64,000 bases of DNA, from the NCBI GenBank assembly GCA_963664035.2, contig OY760867.2, positions 2,232,001-2,296,000 of the forward strand, in the 5' to 3' direction. Positions within the stretch are counted from its first letter, which is position 1, and every line of letters begins with the position of its first letter. This document shows, one piece after another, positions 34,119 to 42,471 of this stretch. The notes under the pieces are model-generated. The model did no database searches. It saw only the letters and a program-made list of their open reading frames with translations, and was not told the DNA's origin. The DNA is from G958296245 sp963664035 (GTDB lineage Bacteria > Chloroflexota > Dehalococcoidia > Lucifugimonadales > G958296245). The position numbers were made by a program, and so were the translations under genes.

Positions 34119-35309
34119 CTACGCCCCAGGCCGTATCGGCGCCTTCTCCGGGGGGGCGTAGGCCACCGCCAGGTGCGGCGTCTCGATCCGTACGTGGCCG
34201 CGGTAGCGCGACTCCATCAGCGCGTCGAGCGCGCCGCTCACGAGCAGCGTCCGCTCCACGGGATACTGCGGGCGGCCCGTCAGGAACATCTCCTGGATGT
34301 TCAGCCCCTGGCAGCCGAAGAGCAGGTCCCTGTCCTCCACCTGGTACCCGGCGCTCACCACCTCGCCGCCCACGCGGGCGGCGTACCCGAACCCCCTCAG
34401 GTGGCTGTCCAACATCAGCGTCGCGGCGCGCAGCCCGTCGGCGTACTCCAGCAGGAATACCGCGGGGTTCACGCAGTTCTCCTCCATGCTGCCCGGGTCC
34501 CTCTGCCGGACGTGGGCCTCGGCGGCTTCCGCAAGCTCGCGCGGCCACAGCCCGTCGCGGGCAGCCTCCCACACCGCGCCGCCCTCCAGGCACTGCACGG
34601 CCCTGATCCCGGTCTCGCCGCCCTCGCGCCGCTCCACCATGCACTGCAACCCCTCCAGCCCGTGGAAGCCGTATGAGTCCAGCCCGTTGACGTACGGGTG
34701 GAAATAGCCGATGGACAACGCCTCCTCGATACGCGTCCCTATCTCGTGCTCCAGCTCCGGGACGCGCTCTGCGACCGGCACCGACGACCCCGCCATGAAC
34801 GGCGCTCCAAGCTCCCTGGCACGCTCGTACATCCACACGCAGTCGGCCCAGTCGTAGGAGAGGTGCTTGTCGTTGAATACGGGTACGGCCCGGCCCGACG
34901 TTGCCATGACGCCGCACACCTGCTCGAAGAAGTGCCTGCGCGGGTACATCTGCCGGGCGCGCTCGTTGCCCGAGTAGTCGCCGTGCTCCGCTACGATGAG
35001 CACCCCGTCCACGGCCAGATCGCCCGCCTTCCAGTCGGGGGCCGTGGGCCAGTGTCCGGCGCTCGGAGGCGTCAGCGTGAGCGCGCCGCGTATGCTCGGA
35101 TAGACTTCCACGCCGTGCTCCCGCGCAAGCTCCATGCCCACGTCGGCGGGGTGGAGCTGGTCCACGTACATCGAGACGAGATCGACGGCGGGTCCGGCGA
35201 GGCCGCCGCGGGTAGGGAAGCCCCTGGCGAACTTCGACACGATCAGGTCGGCGTGCGAGTGGGGGAAATAGGTCGTTACGACTGCGGCGATCTTCTTGCG
35301 CTCTGCCAT
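34119..35309 (-). CDS. conserved protein of unknown function (dehydrogenase-like features)
   Basis: 396 residues. Begins KKIAAVVTTYFPHSHADLIVSKF. LAVDGVLIVAEHGDYSGNERARQMYPRRHFFEQV is followed by VPVFNDKHLSYDW, which resembles the segment after the Rossmann fold in Gfo/Idh proteins, but the N-terminus lacks GxGxxG. Candidate active residues are several conserved-looking His, Asp and Cys. No signal peptide. Convergent with the M19 gene with no gap; a terminator at 35326-35364 separates it from the upstream vWA gene. Confidence 0.7.
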   Translation of the reverse strand: MAERKKIAAVVTTYFPHSHADLIVSKFARGFPTRGGLAGPAVDLVSMYVDQLHPADVGMELAREHGVEVYPSIRGALTLTPPSAGHWPTAPDWKAGDLAVDGVLIVAEHGDYSGNERARQMYPRRHFFEQVCGVMATSGRAVPVFNDKHLSYDWADCVWMYERARELGAPFMAGSSVPVAERVPELEHEIGTRIEEALSIGYFHPYVNGLDSYGFHGLEGLQCMVERREGGETGIRAVQCLEGGAVWEAARDGLWPRELAEAAEAHVRQRDPGSMEENCVNPAVFLLEYADGLRAATLMLDSHLRGFGYAARVGGEVVSAGYQVEDRDLLFGCQGLNIQEMFLTGRPQYPVERTLLVSGALDALMESRYRGHVRIETPHLAVAYAPPEKAPIRPGA

Positions 35310-35325
35310 AGCGGCCGTGCTCCTT

Positions 35326-35364
35326 GAAACGAAAGAGGGGCGGGGACTCGCGCCCCCGCCCCTC
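35326..35364 (-). terminator. Rho-independent terminator after the vWA/FHA-like gene
   Basis: Minus strand: GAGGGGCGGGG stem (11 bp, perfect: 35354-35364 with 35335-35345), 8-nt loop, then TTTCGTTTC. It lies 27 bp beyond the vWA gene stop. Confidence 0.85.
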
Positions 35365-35390
35365 GTCTTATCCGGCCAGTCCCTCCGCCG

Positions 35391-37688
35391 TCACTCGGCG
35401 GGCGCCGGGTTCGGCTCGGGCGCCGGCGACAGCATGAAGGTGAAGAGCTTGCCGCCGCTGCCGATCCACGTCCGGTCGTCGATGTCGGCCTCGTTGATCA
35501 GCGGTTGGTTGTTGACCCTCACCGTGGGGTGCTCGCCCGCGGACCGCAGCTTGATCCCCGTTCGCGTGAACATGAAGACCAGCCCGCTCAGCTCCGGTAC
35601 GTTGAGGTCCTTGCCGGGAACGAGGTTCTTCAGGAACAACGCCACGGCGGGCCCTCTCTTCAGCTTCGAGAAGTCGACGATCGGCTCGTTGAGGTCGTTG
35701 TACAGGTAGCCGCGAGGCTGCGCCTGCGTCAGCAGGTAGGCAGCGGCGCCGGCTATCGCCAAGATTGCCAGTATCAGCACCAGGACCACTGGCCACAGCG
35801 CCATCGACTGCGACTCCGATACCACCGTCGCCGGCTGGGGCGAGGTCACGACCGGGGCGGTGACTGGGGCGGCGACAGGGACAGTGACCGGGACAGGGGC
35901 GGCGGCAGGCGCGCTAGGCGGCGCAGCTTCCGTCGCTACGGGCGCCGGCGCCGGGACCACCGGGACCACCGGAGCTTCGGGGGCCGCGGGCGCCAGCGAC
36001 GTCAGCCTCAACGCTTCCGACGAATGCGAGTAACGCACCCCTGAGTACTCCAGGTCGAGATCGAAGAACAGGTTGCGCGGCCCCTCGCTCTCGGGCGTGT
36101 AGTAGACCTCGTACTCCCACGCGGGCCCGTCTCCGATCAGGCTCTGGGGCACTACTTCGAGCAGCCCCGGCCCTTGCGGCGCCGAGTCCGGCGTGGGAAG
36201 AGACTGTCCTTCCTTCGTCTGGGCGGCCTTGCCATGGCCTAGGGCCGGCTGGCGTCCCTGGGCGAATGGCGTGCCCAGCGATGCGGTCAGCTGCTCGCTC
36301 CGGATCGCGTACGGCTCGCCCTGGACGTGGACGTACACGGTGGCTACCAGCGCGCGCACGCCGGCCTCGAGCCGATCGACCTTCCCAGGCTCCACCCTGA
36401 GGGTAGGGAACGCGGACGCCGTGAAGCTCGCCTCCGAGCTCACCGTGTAGCTTTCGCCGGGCCACCACATCTCCAGGACGGTCTCGTATTCGCCGATGCC
36501 CTGCAGCGGCCCGAACGCGATCGAGTAGTAGCCGTCGCCCGCGACGACGTCGCCGTTCTCGCCTTCGTCGTTCATCGTGTACGCGAGATTGGCGCCGTCG
36601 GGCGTGGTCAGCTTGGCGACCACCATGACGCCTTCCATCTTGACCGGGCGGCCGTCTTCCGTTACGTACGCCGAGATCGTCGCAAGCTGTCCGGTTGGGA
36701 CAGGCCCGTTGTCTCCGAGCACGATGCTGTACCTGTTCGTCGAGTGGTTCCACACAGAGACACGGCCCACGACACCTTCGATGTCTATCTCCCAGGAGCC
36801 CACAACAGGGTCCTTCAGCTTCCATGCGACCACGTAGGGCGTCTCGATGACACTGGAGGAAGACCTGTCTCCCTCCGACGACTCTTGGCCGTCGGGATTG
36901 CTGATCCTCAGCGACCCGGAGGGGCTCTCCTTGACTATTATCACGGTCGTCTCTTCGGTTCCCGGCGGCACGTCGACGGCGGTCGTCATCAGATCGTAGA
37001 TGCCCAATTGGCGTTCAGCCAATGGCGACAGACTTCCCCTGATGTCATCGCTAAGGATGGCCTGGCCGAGCTCGGTGAAACCGCCCTCCGTAGAGATGTC
37101 GTAGACGCTCCCACCGCTGTCATGCGCCATCTTTCCAAGGAACTGCTTCACCGCGGCCGTAGTCTCCGGCAGTATGAGCCCGTTGACGCGCCAGCCGTTT
37201 TCCTGGAACCGCGAAAGCATAGGCGCAAGACGGGAATGCTGTTTGTCGAGTTCTACCCGCGAGTCGTCCCCGACGATCAGGTATACGTCGGAGCCGGCGA
37301 GGGCACGTTCGGCGCCCATGACGGAGTTGGCCTCGGTCATGGCGTCCACGAGGGACGCCGGTTCCATCGGCGTGCCGGCCATGATGGCGTCGATGTCCGC
37401 GATCATGAGGCGGAGGTCGGCCTCGCCGCCTCCCACCGGCCCCACCACGTCTCCAGGCTCCTGCACCGGTACGAACGCCAACCTGTCCTCTGGGCGCAGC
37501 GTCGTCAGCAGCCCGAAGAGGGACTGGAACAGGTACCCGCTCTCATCGGAAGCGCGTACCGCGTCGCGGTCGGCGACCACCAGGGCCATCTGGCGCGCGC
37601 CGACGCTCTGCGCTTCGGACACCCGTACGTTCACGAAGAAGAATGCCGCGATAGCGGCGACCGCTAGGAGAATAGCCAGTCTGGTCAT
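35391..37688 (-). CDS. exported vWA-like/FHA-like membrane protein
   Basis: 765 residues. ATG 37688 follows GGAGGTGGAAG; signal or anchor helix LAILLAVAAIAAFFFVNV. Residues 25-240 look like a von Willebrand A fold (DVYLIVGDDSRVELDKQHSR, GWRVNGLILPETTAAVKQF), though the DxSxS metal site is not clear. Beta domains follow, with a choice-of-anchor-like VVAKLTTPDGANL stretch. Then a Pro/Ala/Val-rich linker, a transmembrane helix (WPVVLVLILAILAIAGAAAYLL) and a C-terminal FHA-like domain (VRVNNQPLINEADIDD, TWIGSGG). Resembles surface receptors linked inside to phosphothreonine signalling; no kinase is nearby. Confidence 0.8.
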   Translation of the reverse strand: MTRLAILLAVAAIAAFFFVNVRVSEAQSVGARQMALVVADRDAVRASDESGYLFQSLFGLLTTLRPEDRLAFVPVQEPGDVVGPVGGGEADLRLMIADIDAIMAGTPMEPASLVDAMTEANSVMGAERALAGSDVYLIVGDDSRVELDKQHSRLAPMLSRFQENGWRVNGLILPETTAAVKQFLGKMAHDSGGSVYDISTEGGFTELGQAILSDDIRGSLSPLAERQLGIYDLMTTAVDVPPGTEETTVIIVKESPSGSLRISNPDGQESSEGDRSSSSVIETPYVVAWKLKDPVVGSWEIDIEGVVGRVSVWNHSTNRYSIVLGDNGPVPTGQLATISAYVTEDGRPVKMEGVMVVAKLTTPDGANLAYTMNDEGENGDVVAGDGYYSIAFGPLQGIGEYETVLEMWWPGESYTVSSEASFTASAFPTLRVEPGKVDRLEAGVRALVATVYVHVQGEPYAIRSEQLTASLGTPFAQGRQPALGHGKAAQTKEGQSLPTPDSAPQGPGLLEVVPQSLIGDGPAWEYEVYYTPESEGPRNLFFDLDLEYSGVRYSHSSEALRLTSLAPAAPEAPVVPVVPAPAPVATEAAPPSAPAAAPVPVTVPVAAPVTAPVVTSPQPATVVSESQSMALWPVVLVLILAILAIAGAAAYLLTQAQPRGYLYNDLNEPIVDFSKLKRGPAVALFLKNLVPGKDLNVPELSGLVFMFTRTGIKLRSAGEHPTVRVNNQPLINEADIDDRTWIGSGGKLFTFMLSPAPEPNPAPAE

Positions 37689-37712
37689 CTTCCACCTCCA
37701 CTTGCGTTTCAA

Positions 37713-37740
37713 CCTATACAACGTGCAAACTGGGGGTCAA
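37713..37740 (-). promoter_or_regulatory. promoter candidate for the vWA/FHA-like gene
   Basis: TTGACC (37735-37740), 16-bp spacer, TATAGG (37713-37718) on the minus strand, about 25 nt before the start codon. Confidence 0.5.
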
Positions 37741-37876
37741 CCGGAAGTCGGTTCAGTTTTCATCCAAAAGTTGGGAATAGTCCAATTTTCGGGCAGCCGG
37801 GTTGGGCTCGCGGGGAGACCCGCTGCGCTATAATTGCTCGGCACGAATCGATGACATTTCGGATTGAGACTCTGCG

Positions 37877-38635
37877 GTGAGCCGGGACGACGCCGGACGG
37901 GAAGCCTTCTTCGACGGCCTCCGCCACGCCCTGGGCGGCGAACGCGCGGACGCGCCCCGGACGCCCGGCGCGCCGGCGTCCGACGACGACGCGGTACGCG
38001 CGCGGGCGGAGACGGCGCTGCAAAGGGCCGCCGAGCTTGCGGGGCCGCTGCTCGACGAGATCGAGACCGCCGCGGGCGCCGCCGGGTGGACCGTCGCCCG
38101 GCTTGGCTCGCTATCGGCGGCGTCCGATTACGTCGAGGCGCTGGCCGGGGAGCTGGGGGCGCGCTCGGCGGTGCGGTCGAGGCACGACGTGATGGAGCGG
38201 ATGCGCGTGGAGGATGCCCTTGCCTCGGCGGGCGTCGAGGTCGCGATCATGGACAGCTCGGGCGCCGGCGAGGCGGAGAGGGAGCATGAGCGGTCGGCGG
38301 CGCGCGAGGCTGCCATCCACGCGGACCTTGGGGTTACGGGCGTGGACTACGCTATCGCCGAGACGGGTAGCTGCGTGCTGCTGGCGCGTACCGGAGTGAG
38401 CCGGTTGGTGGCGCTGCTGCCGCCGGTCCACGTCGCCGTGGTGGAGAGGGGGCAGGTACTGCCGAGCCTGGACGAGCTGTTCACTCTGCGGCGGCGCGCT
38501 CACCTGGAGGGCCGCGGGCTGGGTTACATGAACATCGTGACCGGGCCGAGCAGGTCCGCCGACATCGAGCAGACGATAGTCAGGGGCGTCCACGGGCCCG
38601 GCAACGTCCACATGGTGCTGGTGGACCCGGCCTAG
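37877..38635 (+). CDS. LutC/YkgG-type LUD domain protein
   Basis: 252 residues. LUD core: ARLGSLSAASDYVEALAGEL, LGVTGVDYAIAETGSCVLLA, VERGQVLPSLDELF, GPSRSADIEQTIVRGVHGPG. In the LutABC system this subunit takes part in lactate oxidation with two iron-sulfur proteins; lutA and lutB are not in the window. Starts at GTG 37877. A perfect TATAAT at 37829-37834, with no clear -35 box, would give a leader of about 35 nt. Overlaps the glycerate kinase end by 4 bp. Confidence 0.88.
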   Translation: MSRDDAGREAFFDGLRHALGGERADAPRTPGAPASDDDAVRARAETALQRAAELAGPLLDEIETAAGAAGWTVARLGSLSAASDYVEALAGELGARSAVRSRHDVMERMRVEDALASAGVEVAIMDSSGAGEAEREHERSAAREAAIHADLGVTGVDYAIAETGSCVLLARTGVSRLVALLPPVHVAVVERGQVLPSLDELFTLRRRAHLEGRGLGYMNIVTGPSRSADIEQTIVRGVHGPGNVHMVLVDPA

Positions 38636-39786
38636 GGGCCGGACGAGAAGACGCGGGGGCCGACCGAGATGAGGCGCATGGCCTGCTCGGCGGCGGCGGC
38701 GGCAAGCTCGCGGGCGCGGCTGGAGGACTCGTCCAGGGTCATGGGGGACGGGGTTATGGCCAGCGCGGCGTCGATGCCATGCTCGTGGACGTCGGTGAAG
38801 CCATTCCCCAGCGAGCCGGAGACCGCTATTACGGGGATGCCCCGCTCCCCGGCGAGCCTGGCTACGCCTACAGGGGCCTTGTTGTAGACGGTCTGGAAGT
38901 CCATCTGGCCCTCTCCCGTGATGACGAGGTCGGCACCTTCCAGGTGGGAGCGCAGGTCGGCGGCGTCCAGCACGATGTCCACGCCCGCCCTGAGCTCGCC
39001 GTCCAGGAAGGCGATCATGCCGCCTCCGAGGCCGCCGGCGGCCCCGGCCCCGGCTACCCTGTCGATGGCTTTGCCGAGGTCGCGGCTCACCACCTCGGCG
39101 AGGTGGGATAGCGCGGCGTCGAGTTGGGCGACCATCTCGGGGGTCGCGCCCTTCTGCGGGCCGTAGACCGCCGACGCGCCCTCCGGCCCGGTCAGCGGAT
39201 TGCTCACGTCGCAGGCGACCGAGAAGGTGGACTCGCGCGCCCGCGGGTCCAGTCCCGACACGTCGATGCGGTCCAGCCGGGCCAGCGCGGCGCCTCCGGT
39301 CGGCAGGTCGCTTCCCCGGGCGTCCAGCAGGCGGACGCCGAGGGCCCGGGCCATGCCGGCTCCGGCGTCGTTGGTGGCGCTGCCGCCTATGCCGACGATG
39401 AAGCTGCGGAACCCGGCGTCCAGCGCCTGCGCGATGATCTCGCCGAGGCCGTAGGTGGTGGCCGCCAGGGGGTTGCGCCTGCCGGGCGGAACGAGGGCGA
39501 GGCCGGAGGTGCGTGCCATCTCGACGACAGCGGTGCGGCCGTCGCCCAGCGCCCCCCATGCGGCCTCTACCGTGGAGCCGAGCGGGCCGGTGGCGGACGC
39601 GGTGTGGACTTCGCCGCCAGTGGCCTCGACCAGCGTCTCCAGGGTGCCGTCGCCACCGTCGGCGACGGGGACGAGGTCGATTTCAGCGTCCGGGAATACC
39701 CGCCTGACGCCCTCGGCCATAGCCGAGGCGACCTCCAGGGCGGAGATGCTTCCCTTGAACGTCTGGGGGGCGATGACGACTTTCAT
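38632..39786 (-). CDS. glycerate kinase (GarK/GlxK type)
   Basis: 384 residues. Family landmarks: VVIAPQTFKGSISALEVASAMAEG, VPVADGGDGTLETL, IGGSATNDAGAGMARALG, and VITGEGQMDFQT. Phosphorylates D-glycerate from glyoxylate or sugar-acid breakdown. Convergent with the LutC-type gene; both fit C2-C3 acid use. Confidence 0.93.
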   Translation of the reverse strand: MKVVIAPQTFKGSISALEVASAMAEGVRRVFPDAEIDLVPVADGGDGTLETLVEATGGEVHTASATGPLGSTVEAAWGALGDGRTAVVEMARTSGLALVPPGRRNPLAATTYGLGEIIAQALDAGFRSFIVGIGGSATNDAGAGMARALGVRLLDARGSDLPTGGAALARLDRIDVSGLDPRARESTFSVACDVSNPLTGPEGASAVYGPQKGATPEMVAQLDAALSHLAEVVSRDLGKAIDRVAGAGAAGGLGGGMIAFLDGELRAGVDIVLDAADLRSHLEGADLVITGEGQMDFQTVYNKAPVGVARLAGERGIPVIAVSGSLGNGFTDVHEHGIDAALAITPSPMTLDESSSRARELAAAAAEQAMRLISVGPRVFSSGP

Positions 39787-39829
39787 TGCGGCTGCTCCGG
39801 GGCGGGTCGCGGGCGATTATATACCAATC

Positions 39830-39906
39830 ACCCTCATCCCTTCGGCAGACTCAGGGCAGGCTCTAGCCTTCTCCCGTCGGACGAGAGAAGGGACAAAACA
39901 AGTTGA
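39830..39906. repeat. interspersed repeat (CTTCGGCAGACTCAGGGCAG type)
   Basis: About 75 bp nearly identical to 7402-7472. A shorter relative is inside the lipoprotein gene at 4815-4841. Confidence 0.8.
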
Positions 39907-39964
39907 GGCTCTGCTAGAATCGGCGCGGCTGGGAAGAAGGCTGATTAGGAGAGGTGCAAGCGGG

Positions 39965-41290
39965 ATGACGCCTGAAGAGCTGAAGGGAGCTGCGAGCGCG
40001 GAGATAGACCGCCGCGGGCACGAGGCCGTGGCGTTGGCGAGGGAGATACTGGACGCGCCGGAGCCCGGGTTCCGGGAGGTGAAGACGGCGGCTAAGGTTG
40101 CCGATGCGTTTCGGCGGCTGTGCATACCGTTCGAGGATGGCATAGCCCTGACCGGGTTGAAGGCGGTCCTCGACTCGGGGAGACCGGGGCCTACGGTTGC
40201 GGTGATGTCGGAGCTGGACTCGCTGATCGTGCCAGGGCATCCCCACGCGGACCCGGAGACGGGGGCGGCGCACGCCTGCGGCCACCACTGCCAGGTCGGC
40301 GCGATGATGGCGGTTGCGATGGGGTTGATGGCGCCCGGGGTGATGGAGGAGCTGTCGGGGCGCGTGGCGTTGGTGGTCGTGCCTGCGGAGGAGTACATCG
40401 AGATCGAGTACAGGGACGGTCTGCGGCGGGAGGGCGCGCTGGAGTTCCTGGCGGGCAAGCCGGAGTTCGTCCGGCTGGGTGCGCTCGACGACGTTGACAT
40501 GGCGATGATGGCGCACACGGTGTCCTCGCCTGAGGGGGCGAAGTTCGCCATCGGGGGGACGAACAACGGGATGGTCGCGAAGCTGGTCAGGTTCGAGGGG
40601 GTGGCGGCGCACGCAGGGGCGGCGCCTCACGCCGGGGTCAATGCCTTGAACGCGGCGATGATCGCGTTGTCGGCCATCCACGCGCAGCGGGAGACTCACA
40701 GGGACGAGGACTCGGTGCGGATACACCCGATAATCACGCGCGGCGGGGCGGCGGTGAGCTCGGTGCCTGCGGACGTGCGGATGGAGACGTTCGTGCGGGC
40801 CAGCAGCGTAGAGGCGGTCACGTCCGCTGCCGCGAAGGTGGACCGGGCGCTGCGGGCGGGGGCGCTGGCGGTGGGCGGGAGCGTGACGATACAGACGCTG
40901 CCGGGGTACCTGCCCATCCGCAGCGACGAGGGGATGCTCGACCTGTTCCGGCGCAACGCATCCGAGCTGGTGGGCACGGACAAGGTGGTCGACCTGGGCC
41001 ACCGCCCGGGGTCGACGGACATGGGGGACCTGTCGCATCTGATGCCGGTCATACACCCGTACGTCAGGGCGTCCACGGGGCTGTCGCACGGGGCGGACTA
41101 CCTTATAGACGACTACGGGCTGGCGGTGCAGACGGCGGGGAAGGCTATGGCGATGACGGTCATAGACCTGCTCTCCGGGGGGGCGAGGCGGGGCCACGAG
41201 ATCAAGGCGGGCTACAAGGCGCCCATGACGAAGGAAGGCTACCTCAGCCTGATGAGGAGGTTCCTGGAGGTCGAGACGTACCGGGAGTGA
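39965..41290 (+). CDS. M20 family amidohydrolase/metallopeptidase
   Basis: 441 residues. Metal ligands in HACGHHCQVGAMM and PAEEYIEIEYRD; dimerisation domain with AHAGAAPHAGVNALNAAMIAL. Aminoacylase/AbgB-like: hydrolyses N-acyl or N-carboxyl amides; substrate unknown. ATG 39965 is chosen because upstream in-frame codons lie in the repeat; AGGAGAGG precedes it. TAGAAT at about 39915 may be a -10 box. Confidence 0.9.
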   Translation: MTPEELKGAASAEIDRRGHEAVALAREILDAPEPGFREVKTAAKVADAFRRLCIPFEDGIALTGLKAVLDSGRPGPTVAVMSELDSLIVPGHPHADPETGAAHACGHHCQVGAMMAVAMGLMAPGVMEELSGRVALVVVPAEEYIEIEYRDGLRREGALEFLAGKPEFVRLGALDDVDMAMMAHTVSSPEGAKFAIGGTNNGMVAKLVRFEGVAAHAGAAPHAGVNALNAAMIALSAIHAQRETHRDEDSVRIHPIITRGGAAVSSVPADVRMETFVRASSVEAVTSAAAKVDRALRAGALAVGGSVTIQTLPGYLPIRSDEGMLDLFRRNASELVGTDKVVDLGHRPGSTDMGDLSHLMPVIHPYVRASTGLSHGADYLIDDYGLAVQTAGKAMAMTVIDLLSGGARRGHEIKAGYKAPMTKEGYLSLMRRFLEVETYRE

Positions 41291-41300
41291 AGGGGCAGTC

Positions 41301-41636
41301 CTAGGGGGCGTCATCGTCGAGGCCGGCGCCGGGGCGTTGTAGGGTATCGGGGACGGGGGAGCCGCGCAGGAGTATCTTGAAGATCGTGGCGCAGTCGGGG
41401 CCTCCTTCGTCGCGGGCGTGGCGGTCGACGTATCGCATGGCGTAGGGTAGGGCTGGGAGCCCGGCGATACCGGCGTCGCGCAGGGCGTCGGAGAGGTCGA
41501 AGGAGGTGGGTTCGGGGCCTCCCTTAGAGGCTGCCAGTTCCCATCTATTCTTGAGCTTCTCGAGGACGGTTCGCAGGGCGATCTCGGTGAGCTCCAGGGC
41601 GAGGGCGCGTTCGAGGGTCCTGATTCTGCTCTTCAC
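41301..41636 (-). CDS. small protein, partner of the HTH gene
   Basis: 111 residues, no recognised domain. The N-terminal 35 residues (MKSRIRTLERALALELTEIA) look helical; GPDCATIFKILLRGSPVPDT lies near the end. Its start overlaps the HTH gene stop by 4 bp, so the two are co-translated. Confidence 0.65.
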   Translation of the reverse strand: MKSRIRTLERALALELTEIALRTVLEKLKNRWELAASKGGPEPTSFDLSDALRDAGIAGLPALPYAMRYVDRHARDEGGPDCATIFKILLRGSPVPDTLQRPGAGLDDDAP

Positions 41637-42121
41637 AGGATGGTCTTTCTCGACTTGTGGATTAAGAATGCGTCCTCGATGCGGGTCAGCCGCTCTTGGA
41701 CGTCGGCGTGCTCGCTAAGCTTTATGCCGGCAGCAACGGCTGTTTGGGCGGCCTTGAGCTTGATGGCAGACGACGGGTCTTCGAGCATTTGGGCGAGGAC
41801 GAGGGTTCCCTTGAGGGTGAGTCCGCGCAACTCGGCGTAGGCGTAGCTCTGGATGTCAGCCCGCAGGGTCTCGAACCGTTCTCTGAAGGCTTCGTCTTCC
41901 ATCCAGCGGTAGAAAGTCGTGCGGGAGATGCCGGCTAGCCTGGCGCCTTCCGATACCGTGGACGATGCGGTGAGGTACGGAAGCGCGTTGATCTGCCTAT
42001 GAGTGAGGCGGACCGGCTCATCATCCTTCGGGTCATCCGAGGGAGCGGGGGGGACATCGACGTTCCCGTCGTGCTCATCCGCCGGGCCGAAATTTTCTGT
42101 GTCCGCAACGTTTTGTAACAT
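41633..42121 (-). CDS. HTH protein of the phBC6A51/terminase-small-subunit-like type
   Basis: 162 residues. After an acidic N-terminal tail (about 35 residues) comes LTHRQINALPYLTASSTVSEGARLAGISRTTFYRWMEDEAFRERF, a typical helix-turn-helix as in terminase small subunits and the HTH of some transposases. Then a helical oligomerisation-like region. No other phage gene is nearby. Strong ribosome site (AAAGGAGC) before ATG 42121. The 5' end and leader are mirrored at 1.58-1.78 kb. Confidence 0.75.
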   Translation of the reverse strand: MLQNVADTENFGPADEHDGNVDVPPAPSDDPKDDEPVRLTHRQINALPYLTASSTVSEGARLAGISRTTFYRWMEDEAFRERFETLRADIQSYAYAELRGLTLKGTLVLAQMLEDPSSAIKLKAAQTAVAAGIKLSEHADVQERLTRIEDAFLIHKSRKTIL

Positions 42122-42169
42122 TTTGCTCCTTTCAGCTATGAGCTACGTTGCGAGATGTTACTCTAGGGC

Positions 42170-42215
42170 GACACCGATCCAACGTAAGGGGACACCGGGT
42201 TGACATGGATGTGAC
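42170..42215 (-). promoter_or_regulatory. phased GAC/AAC triplets in the HTH gene leader
   Basis: Plus-strand GAC at 42170, 42191, 42202 and 42213, and AAC at 42181: steps of 11, 10, 11, 11 bp. Lies 50-95 bp upstream of the ATG and about 100 bp downstream of the promoter. Confidence 0.45.
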
Positions 42216-42315
42216 AAGGCCGAGGCTCTTTCCCCGTAGGCGCTTTGACGGGCCCCCAAGACAAGCCGTTCCGGTCTCCCAGGTGACTGTGCGGTAGTCT
42301 TTCATCGTGGAAAGC

Positions 42316-42345
42316 ATGATAGTACATGCGTTCGCTAGATGTCAA
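42316..42345 (-). promoter_or_regulatory. sigma70-type promoter, AGCGAAC-spacer type, copy 2
   Basis: TTGACA (42340-42345), 18-bp spacer with AGCGAAC at spacer positions 4-10, TATCAT (42316-42321), minus strand. Confidence 0.65.
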
Positions 42346-42471
42346 GTGTCTGAACTGTGATTCGTGTGATGGGTGTGATTGGGACGTGGATGAAGAGGAT
42401 GGGAGGGAATGTCTGAATCGGGACTTGCGGGATTTTCAGGGATGGGTCCGGGGGCGTGGGGGGTGAAGGGG
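42346..42471. repeat. intergenic with TCTGAATC-type interspersed repeat
   Basis: Contains TGTCTGAATCGGGACTTGCG followed by GGATTTTCAGGGAT (about 42411-42443); a related copy is at about 62836-62877. No gene seen. Confidence 0.6.

Noticed and set aside
39455..39964. Upstream extension of the M20 gene
   Set aside because: It overlaps the glycerate kinase gene in antisense and a repeat; the family N-terminus fits ATG 39965.
41633..42121. Prophage marked by a terminase small subunit
   Set aside because: No large terminase, portal, capsid or integrase gene is near; only a two-gene unit is present.
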